NCBI RefSeq assembly: GCF_023824315.1
Contig: NZ_CP098732.1
Coordinates: 310,001-374,000 of the forward strand
Length of the DNA stretch: 64,000 bases
DNA from: Acinetobacter tibetensis
Lineage (GTDB): Bacteria > Pseudomonadota > Gammaproteobacteria > Pseudomonadales > Moraxellaceae
Direction: 5' to 3'
Under the pieces are notes generated by a model, which was given only the letters and a program-made list of their open reading frames with translations, was not told the DNA's origin and ran no database searches. How positions within the stretch are numbered: position 1 is the first letter of the stretch; each line of letters begins with the position of its first letter. Positions 17,938 through 28,376 of the stretch are shown in pieces. The translations under genes and the position numbers were made by a program.

Positions 17938-18399
17938 TTAGCGTTGTAAAGTGAGAAGCACACCAATAAAAATTACGACGCCACCAAGTAAACGCTGCCA
18001 ATTCACAGGCGTTTTGTCGGTACCAAGTAGACCGAAATGGTCAAAAATCATCGATGTCAGGATTTGACCAAAAATAACCAAACCTGAGAACGTGAGAAAA
18101 CCTAATTTAGGGGCAGTATAGATGCTTATACTGATGGCATAAACCCCTAAGCATCCACCCACCCATAGGTATCCAGGAATACTGGAAAAATCTTGTAAAT
18201 TGGGTTTAGGCACGGGTTGCAACAGCACCAACAGTGCTAAGACTATTGTCCCCACAGCAAAGGACAACAAAGCAGCTTGAAATGGTGAATGCAAATGTTC
18301 TCTTAATTGGCTGTTAATTACGGTTTGAAAGGTCATGGCAATGCCAACACCGAATGCAAGTGGTAAGAAAAACAGCAACTGGCTCGATATTTTCATCAT
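17938..18399 (-). CDS. YdcZ-family (DMT) membrane protein
   Basis: 153 residues with five predicted membrane helices and the half-size DMT layout of the YdcZ/DUF606 family: GIAMTFQTVINSQLREHLHSPFQAALLSFAVGTI, then YLWVGGCLGVYAISISIYTAPKLG and a last helix LLGGVVIFIGVLLTL. Such small transporters usually work as dimers; the substrate is unknown. Start may be ATG 18399 or 18396. It is divergent from hemW, with only about 80 bp between them. Confidence 0.85.
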   Translation of the reverse strand: MMKISSQLLFFLPLAFGVGIAMTFQTVINSQLREHLHSPFQAALLSFAVGTIVLALLVLLQPVPKPNLQDFSSIPGYLWVGGCLGVYAISISIYTAPKLGFLTFSGLVIFGQILTSMIFDHFGLLGTDKTPVNWQRLLGGVVIFIGVLLTLQR

Positions 18400-18478
18400 T
18401 TTAAACCATTCATTCTTCTTGTCTTTTTATCAGTCTAATCCAAATACACACAGATTTCATAAGTGTCTTGATGCAGTC

Positions 18479-19678
18479 ATGTTAAAATATGCAAGATTAC
18501 CGCTGTGCTTTAGAGTCTTTTCCTTGGCTGATTTACATCCTGCAAATATTCCCTTGTCTTTATACATTCATATGCCGTGGTGTGTGCGTAAGTGCCCCTA
18601 TTGCGACTTTAATTCGCATGCGGTGCCAGATGGCAAACTATCTTTGGATTTGGAACAACAGTATTTACAGGCTTTGGTGGAGGACTTTAAGACTCAAGTT
18701 GAATTTGCTCAAGGTCGAACCATTCATAGTGTATTTATTGGCGGCGGAACGCCCTCGCTGATTTCTGCGCAAGGTTATCAATGGTTATTTAGCCAATTAA
18801 AAGCCTTGCTGCCTTTTGAGGCCAGTTGTGAAATTACCTTAGAAGCCAATCCGGGTACGGTTGAGCATGACCCTTTTGCTGATTATTTGGCGGCAGGCAT
18901 TAATCGTCTATCGATTGGGGTTCAAAGTTTTAATACCGAACATTTAACCAAGTTGGGACGAATTCACAGCAATGCCGATGCCATTTCAGCGATTGGTCTT
19001 GCGCGTGATGCAGGCTTTCAGCGAATTAATGTCGACCTCATGCATGGTTTGTCTGAGCAAACTTTAGAGCAAGCTCTACTGGATTTAAAACTGGCGGTGG
19101 ACAATGGTGCAACCCATATTTCATGGTATCAACTGACCATTGAACCGAACACGGTGTTCTTTAGAACCCAACCTGTTTTGCCGGTTGATGATGTGTTGGA
19201 AGAGATTCAAGCACAGGGTGAAGCGTATTTAAAAGCACAAGGCTTTATTAACTATGAAGTTTCGGCATGGAGTAAGGAATTACCTTCGGCACATAATTTG
19301 AATTATTGGCAGTTTGGCGATTATTTGGCGATTGGGGCAGGGGCGCACGGCAAAGTTACACAGCCTGATGGTGTATATCGTTTCCAAAAAACTCGGTTAC
19401 CTAAGGATTATTTAGCCAAAGTTCCTGCTGAGCATGTACAGTTTAAGCGCATTGAAGCAGATGAATTGCCGTTTGAGTTTATGATGAATGCACTCCGTTT
19501 AAACCAAGGCGTTGACGCGAAACTGTATGCAGAACGGACTGGTTTGAGTTTTACTGGCTTGGATGAGCTTTTAAGTTCTTTACGTGCACGAAAGTTGATG
19601 GTTGAAGATCAAACTCGAATTTCATGTACCGAGCAAGGACATGTGTTTTTAAATTCAGTCTTGGAAGAGTTTCTTTAG
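18479..19678 (+). CDS. hemW: HemW-type radical SAM protein
   Basis: 399 residues. CVRKCPYCDF supplies the CxxxCxxC ligands of the radical-SAM 4Fe-4S cluster, and Phe after the third ligand plus an aspartate distinguishes HemW from HemN (CGC). GGGTPSLIS and LSIGVQSFN are family motifs, and a HemN C-terminal domain follows. HemW is a heme chaperone that transfers heme to respiratory enzymes rather than an oxidase. A longer frame back to 18335 would overlap the divergent ydcZ-family gene and lacks family sequence, so the ATG at 18479 is preferred. Confidence 0.9.
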   Translation: MLKYARLPLCFRVFSLADLHPANIPLSLYIHMPWCVRKCPYCDFNSHAVPDGKLSLDLEQQYLQALVEDFKTQVEFAQGRTIHSVFIGGGTPSLISAQGYQWLFSQLKALLPFEASCEITLEANPGTVEHDPFADYLAAGINRLSIGVQSFNTEHLTKLGRIHSNADAISAIGLARDAGFQRINVDLMHGLSEQTLEQALLDLKLAVDNGATHISWYQLTIEPNTVFFRTQPVLPVDDVLEEIQAQGEAYLKAQGFINYEVSAWSKELPSAHNLNYWQFGDYLAIGAGAHGKVTQPDGVYRFQKTRLPKDYLAKVPAEHVQFKRIEADELPFEFMMNALRLNQGVDAKLYAERTGLSFTGLDELLSSLRARKLMVEDQTRISCTEQGHVFLNSVLEEFL

Positions 19679-19766
19679 TTTGAATAAATCATTATTTTTT
19701 TAGTGACAGGCATCACATCTTATTGAAACTAAAAATGATTGGTCAAGTTTGAAGGTTCTATCTAGC

Positions 19767-19795
19767 AGTCCAATTCAAGATGAACTGGACTTTTT
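19767..19795 (+). terminator. terminator of hemW
   Basis: AGTCCA and TGGACT pair, with TTC/GAA extending the stem inside, followed by five Ts. It lies about 90 bp after hemW. Confidence 0.65.
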
Positions 19796-19951
19796 GAGGA
19801 TCGTCAAAGGTTAAATTAAACTAGTTTTTAAACGTGCAATGTCCTTTCAATCGTTTAAGACACGACTTGAGGATATTTTTAAAGAAACTTTCTAAATATC
19901 CCAATTTTTATTGTATTGGTAAAATATCTTATGCGACGATTTTTTTGACTT

Positions 19952-19969
19952 TGTACGAATTGGCTTACA
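19952..19969. promoter_or_regulatory. GacA-type upstream box of the small RNA
   Basis: TGTACG, a six-base gap AATTGG, then CTTACA. The GacA/UvrY/VarA box is TGTAAG-N6-CTTACA, so 11 of 12 defined bases match. It is centred about 60-65 bp before the probable start of the RNA at about 20024, the position seen for rsmY and rsmZ. A -10-like CATAAT/TAATAT lies at 20012-20019. Confidence 0.7.
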
Positions 19970-20023
19970 TCAATTCCCACTTTTTGCGCCTATACGCCTC
20001 ATCATAATTTTCATAATATAGAG

Positions 20024-20147
20024 CCATAGAGAGCAGGATGCTCCAATAGAATAACAATAAAGATCTGCACAAGGACGAAGGTACGACAGGAGTCATACCT
20101 CAGCATTGAATATGAAAAACCCCGACAGGATGTTGGGGTTTTTTATT
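20024..20147 (+). ncRNA. candidate CsrA/RsmA-sequestering small RNA (RsmY/RsmZ/CsrB type)
   Basis: This is a stand-alone transcript of about 120 nt inside the 623-bp hemW-hchA gap. Three hairpins each present GGA in the loop: GAGCA-GGA-TGCTC (20031-20043); AGGTACGAC-AGGA-GTCATACCT (20079-20100, one C-A mismatch); and the terminator, whose top is ACA-GGA-TGT (20125-20133), almost the CsrA SELEX consensus. A fourth GGA is unpaired in CACAAGGACG (20069-20077). The terminator stem AACCCCGACA/TGTTGGGGTT ends in six Ts. Size, GGA-loop architecture and the GacA box upstream are all as in RsmY/RsmZ. Start and promoter are inferred. No protein frame of note is present. The rest of the gap (19796-19950 and 20148-20301) shows no gene. 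Confidence 0.75.
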
Positions 20148-20301
20148 GGCTAAATTTTATTTGTTGTAAAGAAAACCTTCGAATTACATCTTAAAACAGT
20201 GCCACTGTGAAACTTTGTTATGCTGAATAAATGAGCTGTATTGCAGGATTTTAGGTTTCAAAAAATTGAAAATAACCACGCAATAATAAAGGAGAATTTG
20301 T

Positions 20302-21171
20302 ATGGCACAGACCAGCCAAGAACGTAATCCAACCCCTGATTTAGCTGAAGACAATGCCTTTTTCCCTTCACCTTACTCACTTTCTCAATACACTGCCAGT
20401 AAAACTGATTTTGATGGCACCGACTATCCGATGCCTTATACTGGGCATAAAAAAATTCTGATGATTGCAAGCGATGAACGCTATTTGCTCATGAAAAATG
20501 GCAAATTCTTCTCTACGGGCAATCATCCTGTAGAAACTTTGTTGCCGATGTATCATTTAGATCGAGCTGGTTTCAAAATTGATATTGCGACCTTATCGGG
20601 CAATCCCGTCAAGCTTGAAATGTGGGCGATGCCCCATGAAGATGCAGTTGTGCCAGCAACATTCCAAAAATATTTAGCCCAGTTTAAAAAGCCTTTAAAA
20701 CTTGCAGATGTATTGAAAAATAGTTTAGGTGATGACTCTCCCTATTTGGCTGTCTTTATTCCCGGTGGGCATGGCGCTTTAATTGGTCTACCTCAAAGTG
20801 AAGACTTAAAAACTTTACTGAAATGGGCAGTAGCCAAAGATAAATTTGTGATCTCTTTGTGCCATGGACCAGCAGGATTATTGGCAGCGGCTGTGAATGA
20901 AACACCAGAAGATTATATTTTTAAAGGTTATAAAATGTGTGTTTTTCCTGATGCACTTGATCAAGGGGCAAATCTAGAGATTGGCTATATGCCTGGGGAG
21001 TTACCTTGGTTATTGGCGGAACGTCTCGAACAATTGGGTGTTGATGTGGTTAATAAAGAGATGTCAGGACAATGTATTCAAGACCGTAAGTTAATTACAG
21101 GTGATAGCCCGTTGGCATCAAATACCTTGGGTAAAATGGCAGCTCAGGCTTTATTGGCAGAAGTTCAGTAG
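20302..21171 (+). CDS. hchA: HchA/Hsp31-type glyoxalase III (deglycase)
   Basis: 289 residues, DJ-1/PfpI superfamily, Hsp31 group. The nucleophile elbow [10 protein letters not shown] holds catalytic Cys187 next to His188; [14 protein letters not shown] carries the conserved GGHG turn; [10 protein letters not shown] and the long N-terminal extension ([12 protein letters not shown]) are typical of HchA. It converts methylglyoxal to lactate without glutathione and is reported to repair glycated groups. AAAGGAG 7 bases before the ATG supports the start. It lies downstream of the candidate small RNA and ends at a bidirectional terminator. Confidence 0.93.
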   Translation: MAQTSQERNPTPDLAEDNAFFPSPYSLSQYTASKTDFDGTDYPMPYTGHKKILMIASDERYLLMKNGKFFSTGNHPVETLLPMYHLDRAGFKIDIATLSGNPVKLEMWAMPHEDAVVPATFQKYLAQFKKPLKLADVLKNSLGDDSPYLAVFIPGGHGALIGLPQSEDLKTLLKWAVAKDKFVISLCHGPAGLLAAAVNETPEDYIFKGYKMCVFPDALDQGANLEIGYMPGELPWLLAERLEQLGVDVVNKEMSGQCIQDRKLITGDSPLASNTLGKMAAQALLAEVQ

Positions 21172-21198
21172 AGAAATGAAAAGAGATGCAAAGAATAA

Positions 21199-21224
21199 AA
21201 AAGACCGCCTTAGCGGTCTTTTTT
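21199..21224. terminator. bidirectional terminator between hchA and acyl-CoA dehydrogenase gene
   Basis: AAGACCGC and GCGGTCTT form a perfect stem with A and T runs on both sides, between convergent genes. Confidence 0.88.
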
Positions 21225-21238
21225 ATTGAATTCATGAC

Positions 21239-23062
21239 TTAATAATCAAAACTAAAGTGTTCCGCAGCCAAAGAAGTCATGGTACGTGAAGGATTGACCA
21301 TTGCTTCAGCATGACCTTGTGTACGAGGTAACAAACGCTCAAAGTAGAAGTCAGCGACTTTGATTTTGGCCTTATAGAATTCAGGCGTTTCTTGACCTTC
21401 ACCCGCTGCAAGTTTGGCAGAAGCCACCGCTGCTTGTTGTGCCCAGAAGTAAGCCATCATCACATAGCCCGAGAACATTAAGAAGTCTACTGAAGCACTT
21501 GATACAATGTCACGGTCTTTACGTGCTGCAAGCATAATGCGGACAGTCAACGTATTCCACTGTGCACAAAGCTTGGTTAAATCCCACGCAAAACGGCGCA
21601 TATATTTATTTCGTGCATGTTGACCACAGAATTTTAAAATTTCAGCCGTATAGTCACGAATCACTTTACCTTTAGAGGTCAGTAAAACTTTACGACCAAT
21701 CAAGTCCAGCGCTTGCACACCCGTGGTACCTTCATACAAAGTTGCAATACGTGCATCACGTGCAATTTGCTCCATGCCCCATTCTTTAATATAACCGTGA
21801 CCACCATAAACTTGCATACCATGGTTGGCTGCTTCTAAGCCTAGTTCGGTCAGAAAACCTTTTAAAATTGGGGTATAAAATCCTAAATGATCATCTGCTG
21901 CTTCAAACGCGGCTGTATCACCCAGAGTTAAAGCATCCGCCATTTTATCGGCAATTTGTGCAGCATGATAAATCATGGCACGACCACCTTCTGCAATGGC
22001 TTTTTGGGTCAGTAACATGCGACGGACATCGGCATGGTGAATAATTGCATCAGCGACTTTTTCAGGATCTTTCTTGCCCGAAAGAGCACGCATCGACATG
22101 CGTTCTTTGGCATAAGGCAGTGCGCCTTGGAAAGACAATTCGGCATGTGCAATGCCTTGAATCGCTGTACCAATACGTGCGGTATTCATAAAGGTAAACA
22201 TGGCATGTAAGCCTTTGTTGGGTTCTCCAATTAAATAACCCACAGCATTGTCAAAGTTCAAGACGGCTGTTGCAGAAGCACGGATCCCCATCTTATGTTC
22301 AATCGAACCACAAGTCACAGGGTTGCGTTCACCGAGGCTGCTGTCCTCATTCACCAAGAATTTAGGCACAATGAACAGAGAAATTCCTTTGGTACCAGCA
22401 GGTGCATCTGGAAGACGCGCAAGCACGATATGAATGATGTTTTCAGTTAAATCTTGCTCACCCGCAGAGATAAAGATTTTGGTGCCTGAAATACTATAAG
22501 TGCCATCGGCATTTGGTTCTGCTTTGGTTTTGACTTGCCCCAAATCTGTACCACATTGTGGCTCAGTTAAACACATGGTGCCTGACCATGTTCCTGCAAC
22601 CAAATTCGGCATATACAGATTTTTTTGTTCATCTGTACCAAACTGTAAAATGGTGTTCATACAGCCAACACTTAAGCCTGGGTACATTTGAAATGACCAG
22701 TTTGCCGTCCCCATCATTTCTGATTTAATCAGGTTTAAAGATTGCGGTAGGTTCTGACCGCCAAACTCTTCAGGGAAAGACAATCCTTGCCAACCACCTT
22801 GAACAAATTGGTCATAGGCTTCTTTAAAACCTTTTGGCGTTTTTACTTCACCATTGTCAAAATGACAGCCTTCTTCATCACCAGATTGGTTAATTGGAGA
22901 GAGTACGTTTTCACAGAAATCCGCTGCACCTTCTAGAATCATGTCTACAGTGTCAGCATCAGCAAGTTCGCCGTTGGATAAAGTTTTGTAATGTGCAGGG
23001 TAGTCAAACACTTCATTCATTAAAAAGCGAATGTCGTGTAAAGGAGCTTTATATGCTGGCAT
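21239..23062 (-). CDS. acyl-CoA dehydrogenase, long form
   Basis: 607 residues, larger than classical acyl-CoA dehydrogenases (about 380). It has the N-terminal MPAYKAPLHDIRFLMNEVF and C-terminal acyl-CoA dehydrogenase extension of the DmdC-like group. FAD- and substrate-binding motifs include MCLTEPQCGTDLG, YSISGTKIFISAGEQD and, further on, YGGHGYIKEWGMEQIARDARIATLYEGTTGVQALDLIG, which contains the probable catalytic glutamate. It oxidises an acyl-CoA to its enoyl-CoA using an electron-transfer flavoprotein. The chain length or thioether specificity cannot be told here. Confidence 0.9.
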   Translation of the reverse strand: MPAYKAPLHDIRFLMNEVFDYPAHYKTLSNGELADADTVDMILEGAADFCENVLSPINQSGDEEGCHFDNGEVKTPKGFKEAYDQFVQGGWQGLSFPEEFGGQNLPQSLNLIKSEMMGTANWSFQMYPGLSVGCMNTILQFGTDEQKNLYMPNLVAGTWSGTMCLTEPQCGTDLGQVKTKAEPNADGTYSISGTKIFISAGEQDLTENIIHIVLARLPDAPAGTKGISLFIVPKFLVNEDSSLGERNPVTCGSIEHKMGIRASATAVLNFDNAVGYLIGEPNKGLHAMFTFMNTARIGTAIQGIAHAELSFQGALPYAKERMSMRALSGKKDPEKVADAIIHHADVRRMLLTQKAIAEGGRAMIYHAAQIADKMADALTLGDTAAFEAADDHLGFYTPILKGFLTELGLEAANHGMQVYGGHGYIKEWGMEQIARDARIATLYEGTTGVQALDLIGRKVLLTSKGKVIRDYTAEILKFCGQHARNKYMRRFAWDLTKLCAQWNTLTVRIMLAARKDRDIVSSASVDFLMFSGYVMMAYFWAQQAAVASAKLAAGEGQETPEFYKAKIKVADFYFERLLPRTQGHAEAMVNPSRTMTSLAAEHFSFDY

Positions 23063-23302
23063 GATATTAATCCTAATTTAAAAATAGTTTTGGATTATCT
23101 GAATCGATAATTTGATTATTCACATTAGTTATAAAAATACATTGATAGTGTAGCCCAATAAAAATGTCAGAAAGGCTAATTAAGGTAAAAATTGTTATCA
23201 AAATATTGTATTTTTTTGCTACAGTATCTGCGGTCTTTTGATCATTTAATCAATTTTCTTGATGTCTTAAAGTATAAATAAATAAGGGGTTTAAAAAAAC
23301 CT

Positions 23303-25756
23303 ATGCGTTTAAAATATTTAAGTTGCTGTCTTTTAAGTTTGAGCATGGTCGGTTGCTCTCAGCATGTCATAAAATCCAATTCGAATGCATCTTCTTTGGA
23401 CAATACCTCTTTGGAACAACAAGCGGTCACTGGCGTCAATGCGATGTATGAATATCCGAGTTACGATTATCGCGGTAACATGGGTTTCCAGTTCGATACC
23501 AGTAAAGGCAAAGTTACTAGCACTCAACCGGCCTCGAACTCAACACAGAATTTAGACCCTGCCATTCAAAAGCAGTTAGATCAGTACTTAAAACAACAAA
23601 AGTTGTCGTTGAGTAAACAAGAAAAGCAGGCCTTGTATGAGGCCATTGTTACGGAACAAAACCCGTATGCTTACAGTAAAGGTTCGGATTCATCGTCCGC
23701 GCGCGTTGCTGCTGGTCTCATGAATTTCATGAATGATTTAAAAATTAGCTATGATGGTTCGGTACATTATCGAGACAAAATGGCCTCGTTAAATCTGGTG
23801 GCCAAATATCAAAAACCAACGCTATTGGTTGAAGCCAAGCTCCCAATGGTGGTGGATTTTCAAAACTATAAGTTCTATGCCAATTATTTCGCTTTCATGC
23901 CGTACTTGGTCAATAAAGACAGTCAGGCATCTTATGCATATTTAGATTTTTCCAAATATAAACAAGATCTTGATCGTGTCAATGTGCCTAAACTGGTCGA
24001 TTACCTGAAACAGATGAATGCGTTGCCTTACGCACTGGCAGATACTAAACAGTTACAGCGTGTGCATGTCTCAGCATCAGAAAAACAGCAGGGCATCCGC
24101 AACAAAATCCGCTACCAAGGTGATTTGGGCAATTTAATGCTGCAAATGAGTTTGTTTGAGCAGATTAATAAACCATACCTTACTCAGCGAGTCATGGGTT
24201 TGGTTGAAACTGATACCGTCAGTGAAGATGCTTCAACTGTAGCAGAAGAGGCCGCAAAAGCTGCGGAAGCGGCGGGTGTAGCAAGCAGTGAATTAGTGAG
24301 TGCACAAGCCTATGCATCTTCAGAGCGTGTAGCAACCTTAATCAACAATCGTTTGGATGAGTTGCTCTATTCAGGACAAGATGCAGCAGATGAGGTGGTT
24401 GAGGCTGAAGAAGCAAGTTGTGGGGGTGATCAGACCACCTGCGATATCGCTGAATCCGCGTATACTGATGCTGAGGATGCCGTCGAAACCGATGTAGATG
24501 CCCGTGCAGTCGATGCGGATGCAGAAGATGTTGCTACGGGTGCAGTTGCTGCAGCCTCATCAAGTCAACTTTTATCGGAACAGGCATGCGAAGCGTTGTT
24601 GGGCAGTAAAAAGCATCTCGCAATTGGTGATGTGACTTACTGTCAAGATATGTACGGCGTCAAGTTGCTACAACCAGCGCAAGGCAATGCGAAATCAACA
24701 GCTTCCGCTTCTGCACTGGAGCAAAAAGTGTTGGCGATGCAAGAAGTACAGCATATTTTTGAACCTTATGTCAGCGATCAATTAACCGATGTGCAGGCGT
24801 TTAAAGCGCTTTGGATCAAGCATCAACCTGAAATTCAGGCTGCTTTAGCGGAAAGTGGGCAGGCTATGCCAGTCACTATTGATGTGGCGTTGGATAATCA
24901 AGGTCGTGCAGTAGATTTGGCATATCAATTACAATTTGCTGATGAGACCATTGGTAACTTCGGTATCAATCTCGATATGCAAGTTTCGAATTATGGACAT
25001 GCCACACCGATTGATAAAAAAGCATTACGCGATGCCAAATCGGTTGAGGAAGTCACCAAAGGCTCAATGTTAGAAAATATAGTGACTGGCTTTACCAAGT
25101 CTTTAGGCATGTCTGAAAGTGCTGTGGATGGGGAGCAGACAGATCGTTTAAGCTTCGATCAGCAGTTGTCGGATTTGGCAGAAAAAACCTTTGCAAGCAC
25201 AGGTTCTTATATTAAGACCTACCAATCCGTCTTTGTCTTGATGTTGTCTGCAAACCGTCCTGAAGTGGTGAAGCACTATAGCAATAGTGAATTAAATGAA
25301 ATTGCAGAAGTTTATGCTTACCGTTTCAATGACCGTTTAGAAGAACCGAAAGGCAAAGCTTTAACTCGTTTGAATAACCTGAAAGAAAAGCACAAATTGC
25401 TTGAGCCAGACCAGTTTGATGAGTTGGGCTATAGTGCTGCGCGTATTGTTCAGGAAGCTTCGGAAGGTGCGAAAGAATATCAGGCATGGAACAAGCGAAT
25501 TCAGCAGTACAAAACGCCGCAAGCTGTCTTTGCAGATTATTATATTGAGTTATTTAAGGATGACTATGAGCTCAATGCTGAGCAAACTACAAATTTAAAA
25601 AGTGCGGCAGCCGTACTGGGGCAAGCATTTGCTGATGATCGTAAAAATAAACTTTCGGAAAAATCCATTGCCAAGTTAAGCAAAGACCACGATGGCTTCA
25701 TGGATTATGATCTGTATGAAAAAGCCTATGTGGATGTGGTTAATCACCTGAAATAA
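23303..25756 (+). CDS. large hypothetical lipoprotein with acidic Ala-rich segment
   Basis: 817 residues. The signal peptide ends in LSMVGC (lipobox; Cys18), so it is an envelope lipoprotein. Residues about 305-420 form a low-complexity, Ala/Asp/Glu/Val-rich region (VAEEAAKAAEAAG, DAEDAVETDVDARAVDADAEDVATGAV) with isolated cysteines, flanked by folded-looking domains with many Tyr and Gln. I recognise no family. A ribosome site AAGGGG lies 14 bases upstream, rather far, with GGTTT/AAACC able to form a small hairpin between it and the ATG. It has its own terminator. Confidence 0.75.
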   Translation: MRLKYLSCCLLSLSMVGCSQHVIKSNSNASSLDNTSLEQQAVTGVNAMYEYPSYDYRGNMGFQFDTSKGKVTSTQPASNSTQNLDPAIQKQLDQYLKQQKLSLSKQEKQALYEAIVTEQNPYAYSKGSDSSSARVAAGLMNFMNDLKISYDGSVHYRDKMASLNLVAKYQKPTLLVEAKLPMVVDFQNYKFYANYFAFMPYLVNKDSQASYAYLDFSKYKQDLDRVNVPKLVDYLKQMNALPYALADTKQLQRVHVSASEKQQGIRNKIRYQGDLGNLMLQMSLFEQINKPYLTQRVMGLVETDTVSEDASTVAEEAAKAAEAAGVASSELVSAQAYASSERVATLINNRLDELLYSGQDAADEVVEAEEASCGGDQTTCDIAESAYTDAEDAVETDVDARAVDADAEDVATGAVAAASSSQLLSEQACEALLGSKKHLAIGDVTYCQDMYGVKLLQPAQGNAKSTASASALEQKVLAMQEVQHIFEPYVSDQLTDVQAFKALWIKHQPEIQAALAESGQAMPVTIDVALDNQGRAVDLAYQLQFADETIGNFGINLDMQVSNYGHATPIDKKALRDAKSVEEVTKGSMLENIVTGFTKSLGMSESAVDGEQTDRLSFDQQLSDLAEKTFASTGSYIKTYQSVFVLMLSANRPEVVKHYSNSELNEIAEVYAYRFNDRLEEPKGKALTRLNNLKEKHKLLEPDQFDELGYSAARIVQEASEGAKEYQAWNKRIQQYKTPQAVFADYYIELFKDDYELNAEQTTNLKSAAAVLGQAFADDRKNKLSEKSIAKLSKDHDGFMDYDLYEKAYVDVVNHLK

Positions 25757-25768
25757 AGCGATAGATCA

Positions 25769-25801
25769 AAAAAAGGCCAACCCCAGTCGGTTGGCTTTTT
25801 T
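25769..25801 (+). terminator. terminator between lipoprotein gene and aroE
   Basis: GCCAACC and GGTTGGC pair, flanked by A and T runs, between convergent genes; probably works in both directions. Confidence 0.88.
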
Positions 25802-25823
25802 ATTTGTTTTGGTTATTGAGTGA

Positions 25824-26612
25824 TTAAAGGAAATCTTTTAACTCAGGCTTCACTCCATTCCAAATTGAAAAGGCTTCAATGGCTTGTCCGACTAACATGC
25901 CAAACCCTTCAGAACTTGGAATACCGCGTGCTTTGGCTTGATCAAGAAAACTGGAGGGTTTGCCGTAAGCCATTTCGTAGGCATGCTGAAAGATCAGTTG
26001 TTCTGGAAGGATTAAGGCTTCACCACTCAAACTGGCAGAAGTGGCATTAATTACCAAATCAAATTCTCCAGTTAATGCGGTGAGCGCTGTCGCACTGAGC
26101 TCAGCTTGCGGGACATGCTGCTGTAAATCTGTCACCAGTTGTTCTGCCCGAGCTAGGGTACGGTTGGCAATCACGATTTTTTTCGCGCCTGCTTGTACCA
26201 AAGGATAGATTACACCACGTGTTGCTCCACCTGCACCTAAAATTAAGATGCGACTTTGCGTGAGTGACCAACCCAAAGCATGGATGGCATCGACCAGACC
26301 TTGACCATCGGTATTGTCGCCATAGAGTATGCCATCTTGCATCCATAGCGTATTGACGGCTTTGGCAATTTTGGCTCGCTCGGTCAGTACCTGACATTGC
26401 GCAAAGGCTTGCTCTTTAAATGGAACAGTGACATTCATACCACAGCCACCTTTAGCGAAAAAATCTTGCACACTGGCTTCAAAGCCATCTAGAGGGGCTA
26501 GGCGTTTGCTGTAATGGAGATCGATACCTGTTTTTGCTGCAAAGGCATGATGAAGTTCAGGAGAACGAGACTGTTCAATCGGGTTGCCGATGACAGCGAA
26601 TTGTTTGCTCAT
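25824..26612 (-). CDS. aroE: shikimate dehydrogenase
   Basis: 262 residues. AroE reduces 3-dehydroshikimate to shikimate with NADPH. The substrate site FAVIGNPIEQSRSPELHHAF starts at residue 5, NVTVPFKE carries the catalytic Lys, DNTDGQG holds the catalytic Asp, and GAGGATRGV plus ANRTLARAEQL form the NADP site (Arg for the 2'-phosphate). The ATG at 26612 is chosen because SKQFAVIGNP starts the family; an ATG 42 bases upstream adds unlike sequence. It is downstream of hemF on the same strand, with a small unknown gene between. Confidence 0.93.
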   Translation of the reverse strand: MSKQFAVIGNPIEQSRSPELHHAFAAKTGIDLHYSKRLAPLDGFEASVQDFFAKGGCGMNVTVPFKEQAFAQCQVLTERAKIAKAVNTLWMQDGILYGDNTDGQGLVDAIHALGWSLTQSRILILGAGGATRGVIYPLVQAGAKKIVIANRTLARAEQLVTDLQQHVPQAELSATALTALTGEFDLVINATSASLSGEALILPEQLIFQHAYEMAYGKPSSFLDQAKARGIPSSEGFGMLVGQAIEAFSIWNGVKPELKDFL

Positions 26613-26708
26613 CGCACAAAATCCATGTGAGAAATGCCGTTCAATATACGGCAAATTGCACTCAGGCTAAAGCGTTAACCCATTTTTTCTGGGGTGGAAA
26701 TCAAGTGC

Positions 26709-26915
26709 TTATGGATTACAAATATTGTGAATTGTATCAAAGATGAGTTTTGCAGTGGTCAGGGCTAAGCCAATCGCTGCAAGTACGGCAATACTGATCG
26801 AAGTATTATCATTGAACGCACTTTCAGAAAAAATAGTCGTACTGATTGAGCTGAGTAAGACAATAGTAAAGCAGAAAAAAACCATGATGGTTGAACTAAC
26901 TCTTTTTGTGAACAT
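26709..26915 (-). CDS. small hypothetical two-helix membrane protein
   Basis: 68 residues with two hydrophobic stretches (STIMVFFCFTIVLLSSIS and SISIAVLAAIGLALTTAKL). The start at 26915 is favoured over 26960 because TAAGG lies 8 bases upstream. It lies between hemF and aroE on their strand. An overlapping plus-strand frame (26743-26973) is less convincing. No family recognised. Confidence 0.5.
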   Translation of the reverse strand: MFTKRVSSTIMVFFCFTIVLLSSISTTIFSESAFNDNTSISIAVLAAIGLALTTAKLIFDTIHNICNP

Positions 26916-27200
26916 GTTAAAGACCTTAGATGACGGCACAGAACGATACGAGATTTTCATGTCATTAAAATGAATATATTAAAAATACCTTCTTTTAGTT
27001 TACGTATTTTTAAACCGTAAAGAGTGCGAATGCTGTTTTAAAGCGGTGACAGTATTTTTGATAAATGCAAAGAATAGACTTTTTTTGTAGAAGACATTCT
27101 ACGGGGAGTCTGTAGGGAAATATACCAATCTAACCTATAAGTCGCCCTGATCTGGTAAAAAAGGGCGTACTTAAGGTGTCAAAATTGTAAGTGCGTGTGT

Positions 27201-28151
<951 letters not shown>

Positions 28152-28376
28152 CTAAAAAGAATAATAAAAGTTGTCTTAACGTGTAACATAAAATCATAAA
28201 AAACTTAAGGATTTTTTCTTATTTGGGTGAGTGGAGTTGTGTGTTTAAAGGGGAGTATCTATCTGATCTCATAGAAATTATCCCGACTAAAAGGCTAGGT
28301 TGAATTCTGAATTTAAGCTCCGCACAATAGGAGGCTCAAGCCTGTTGTATCAGGCAGAGATTCTGATGGGGCATCC

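Noticed and set aside
18335..18478. N-terminal extension of hemW
   Set aside because: It overlaps the divergent ydcZ-family gene and its sequence is unlike the family.
26743..26973. Plus-strand frame overlapping the small membrane protein gene
   Set aside because: The minus-strand frame has a better ribosome site and two clear membrane helices.
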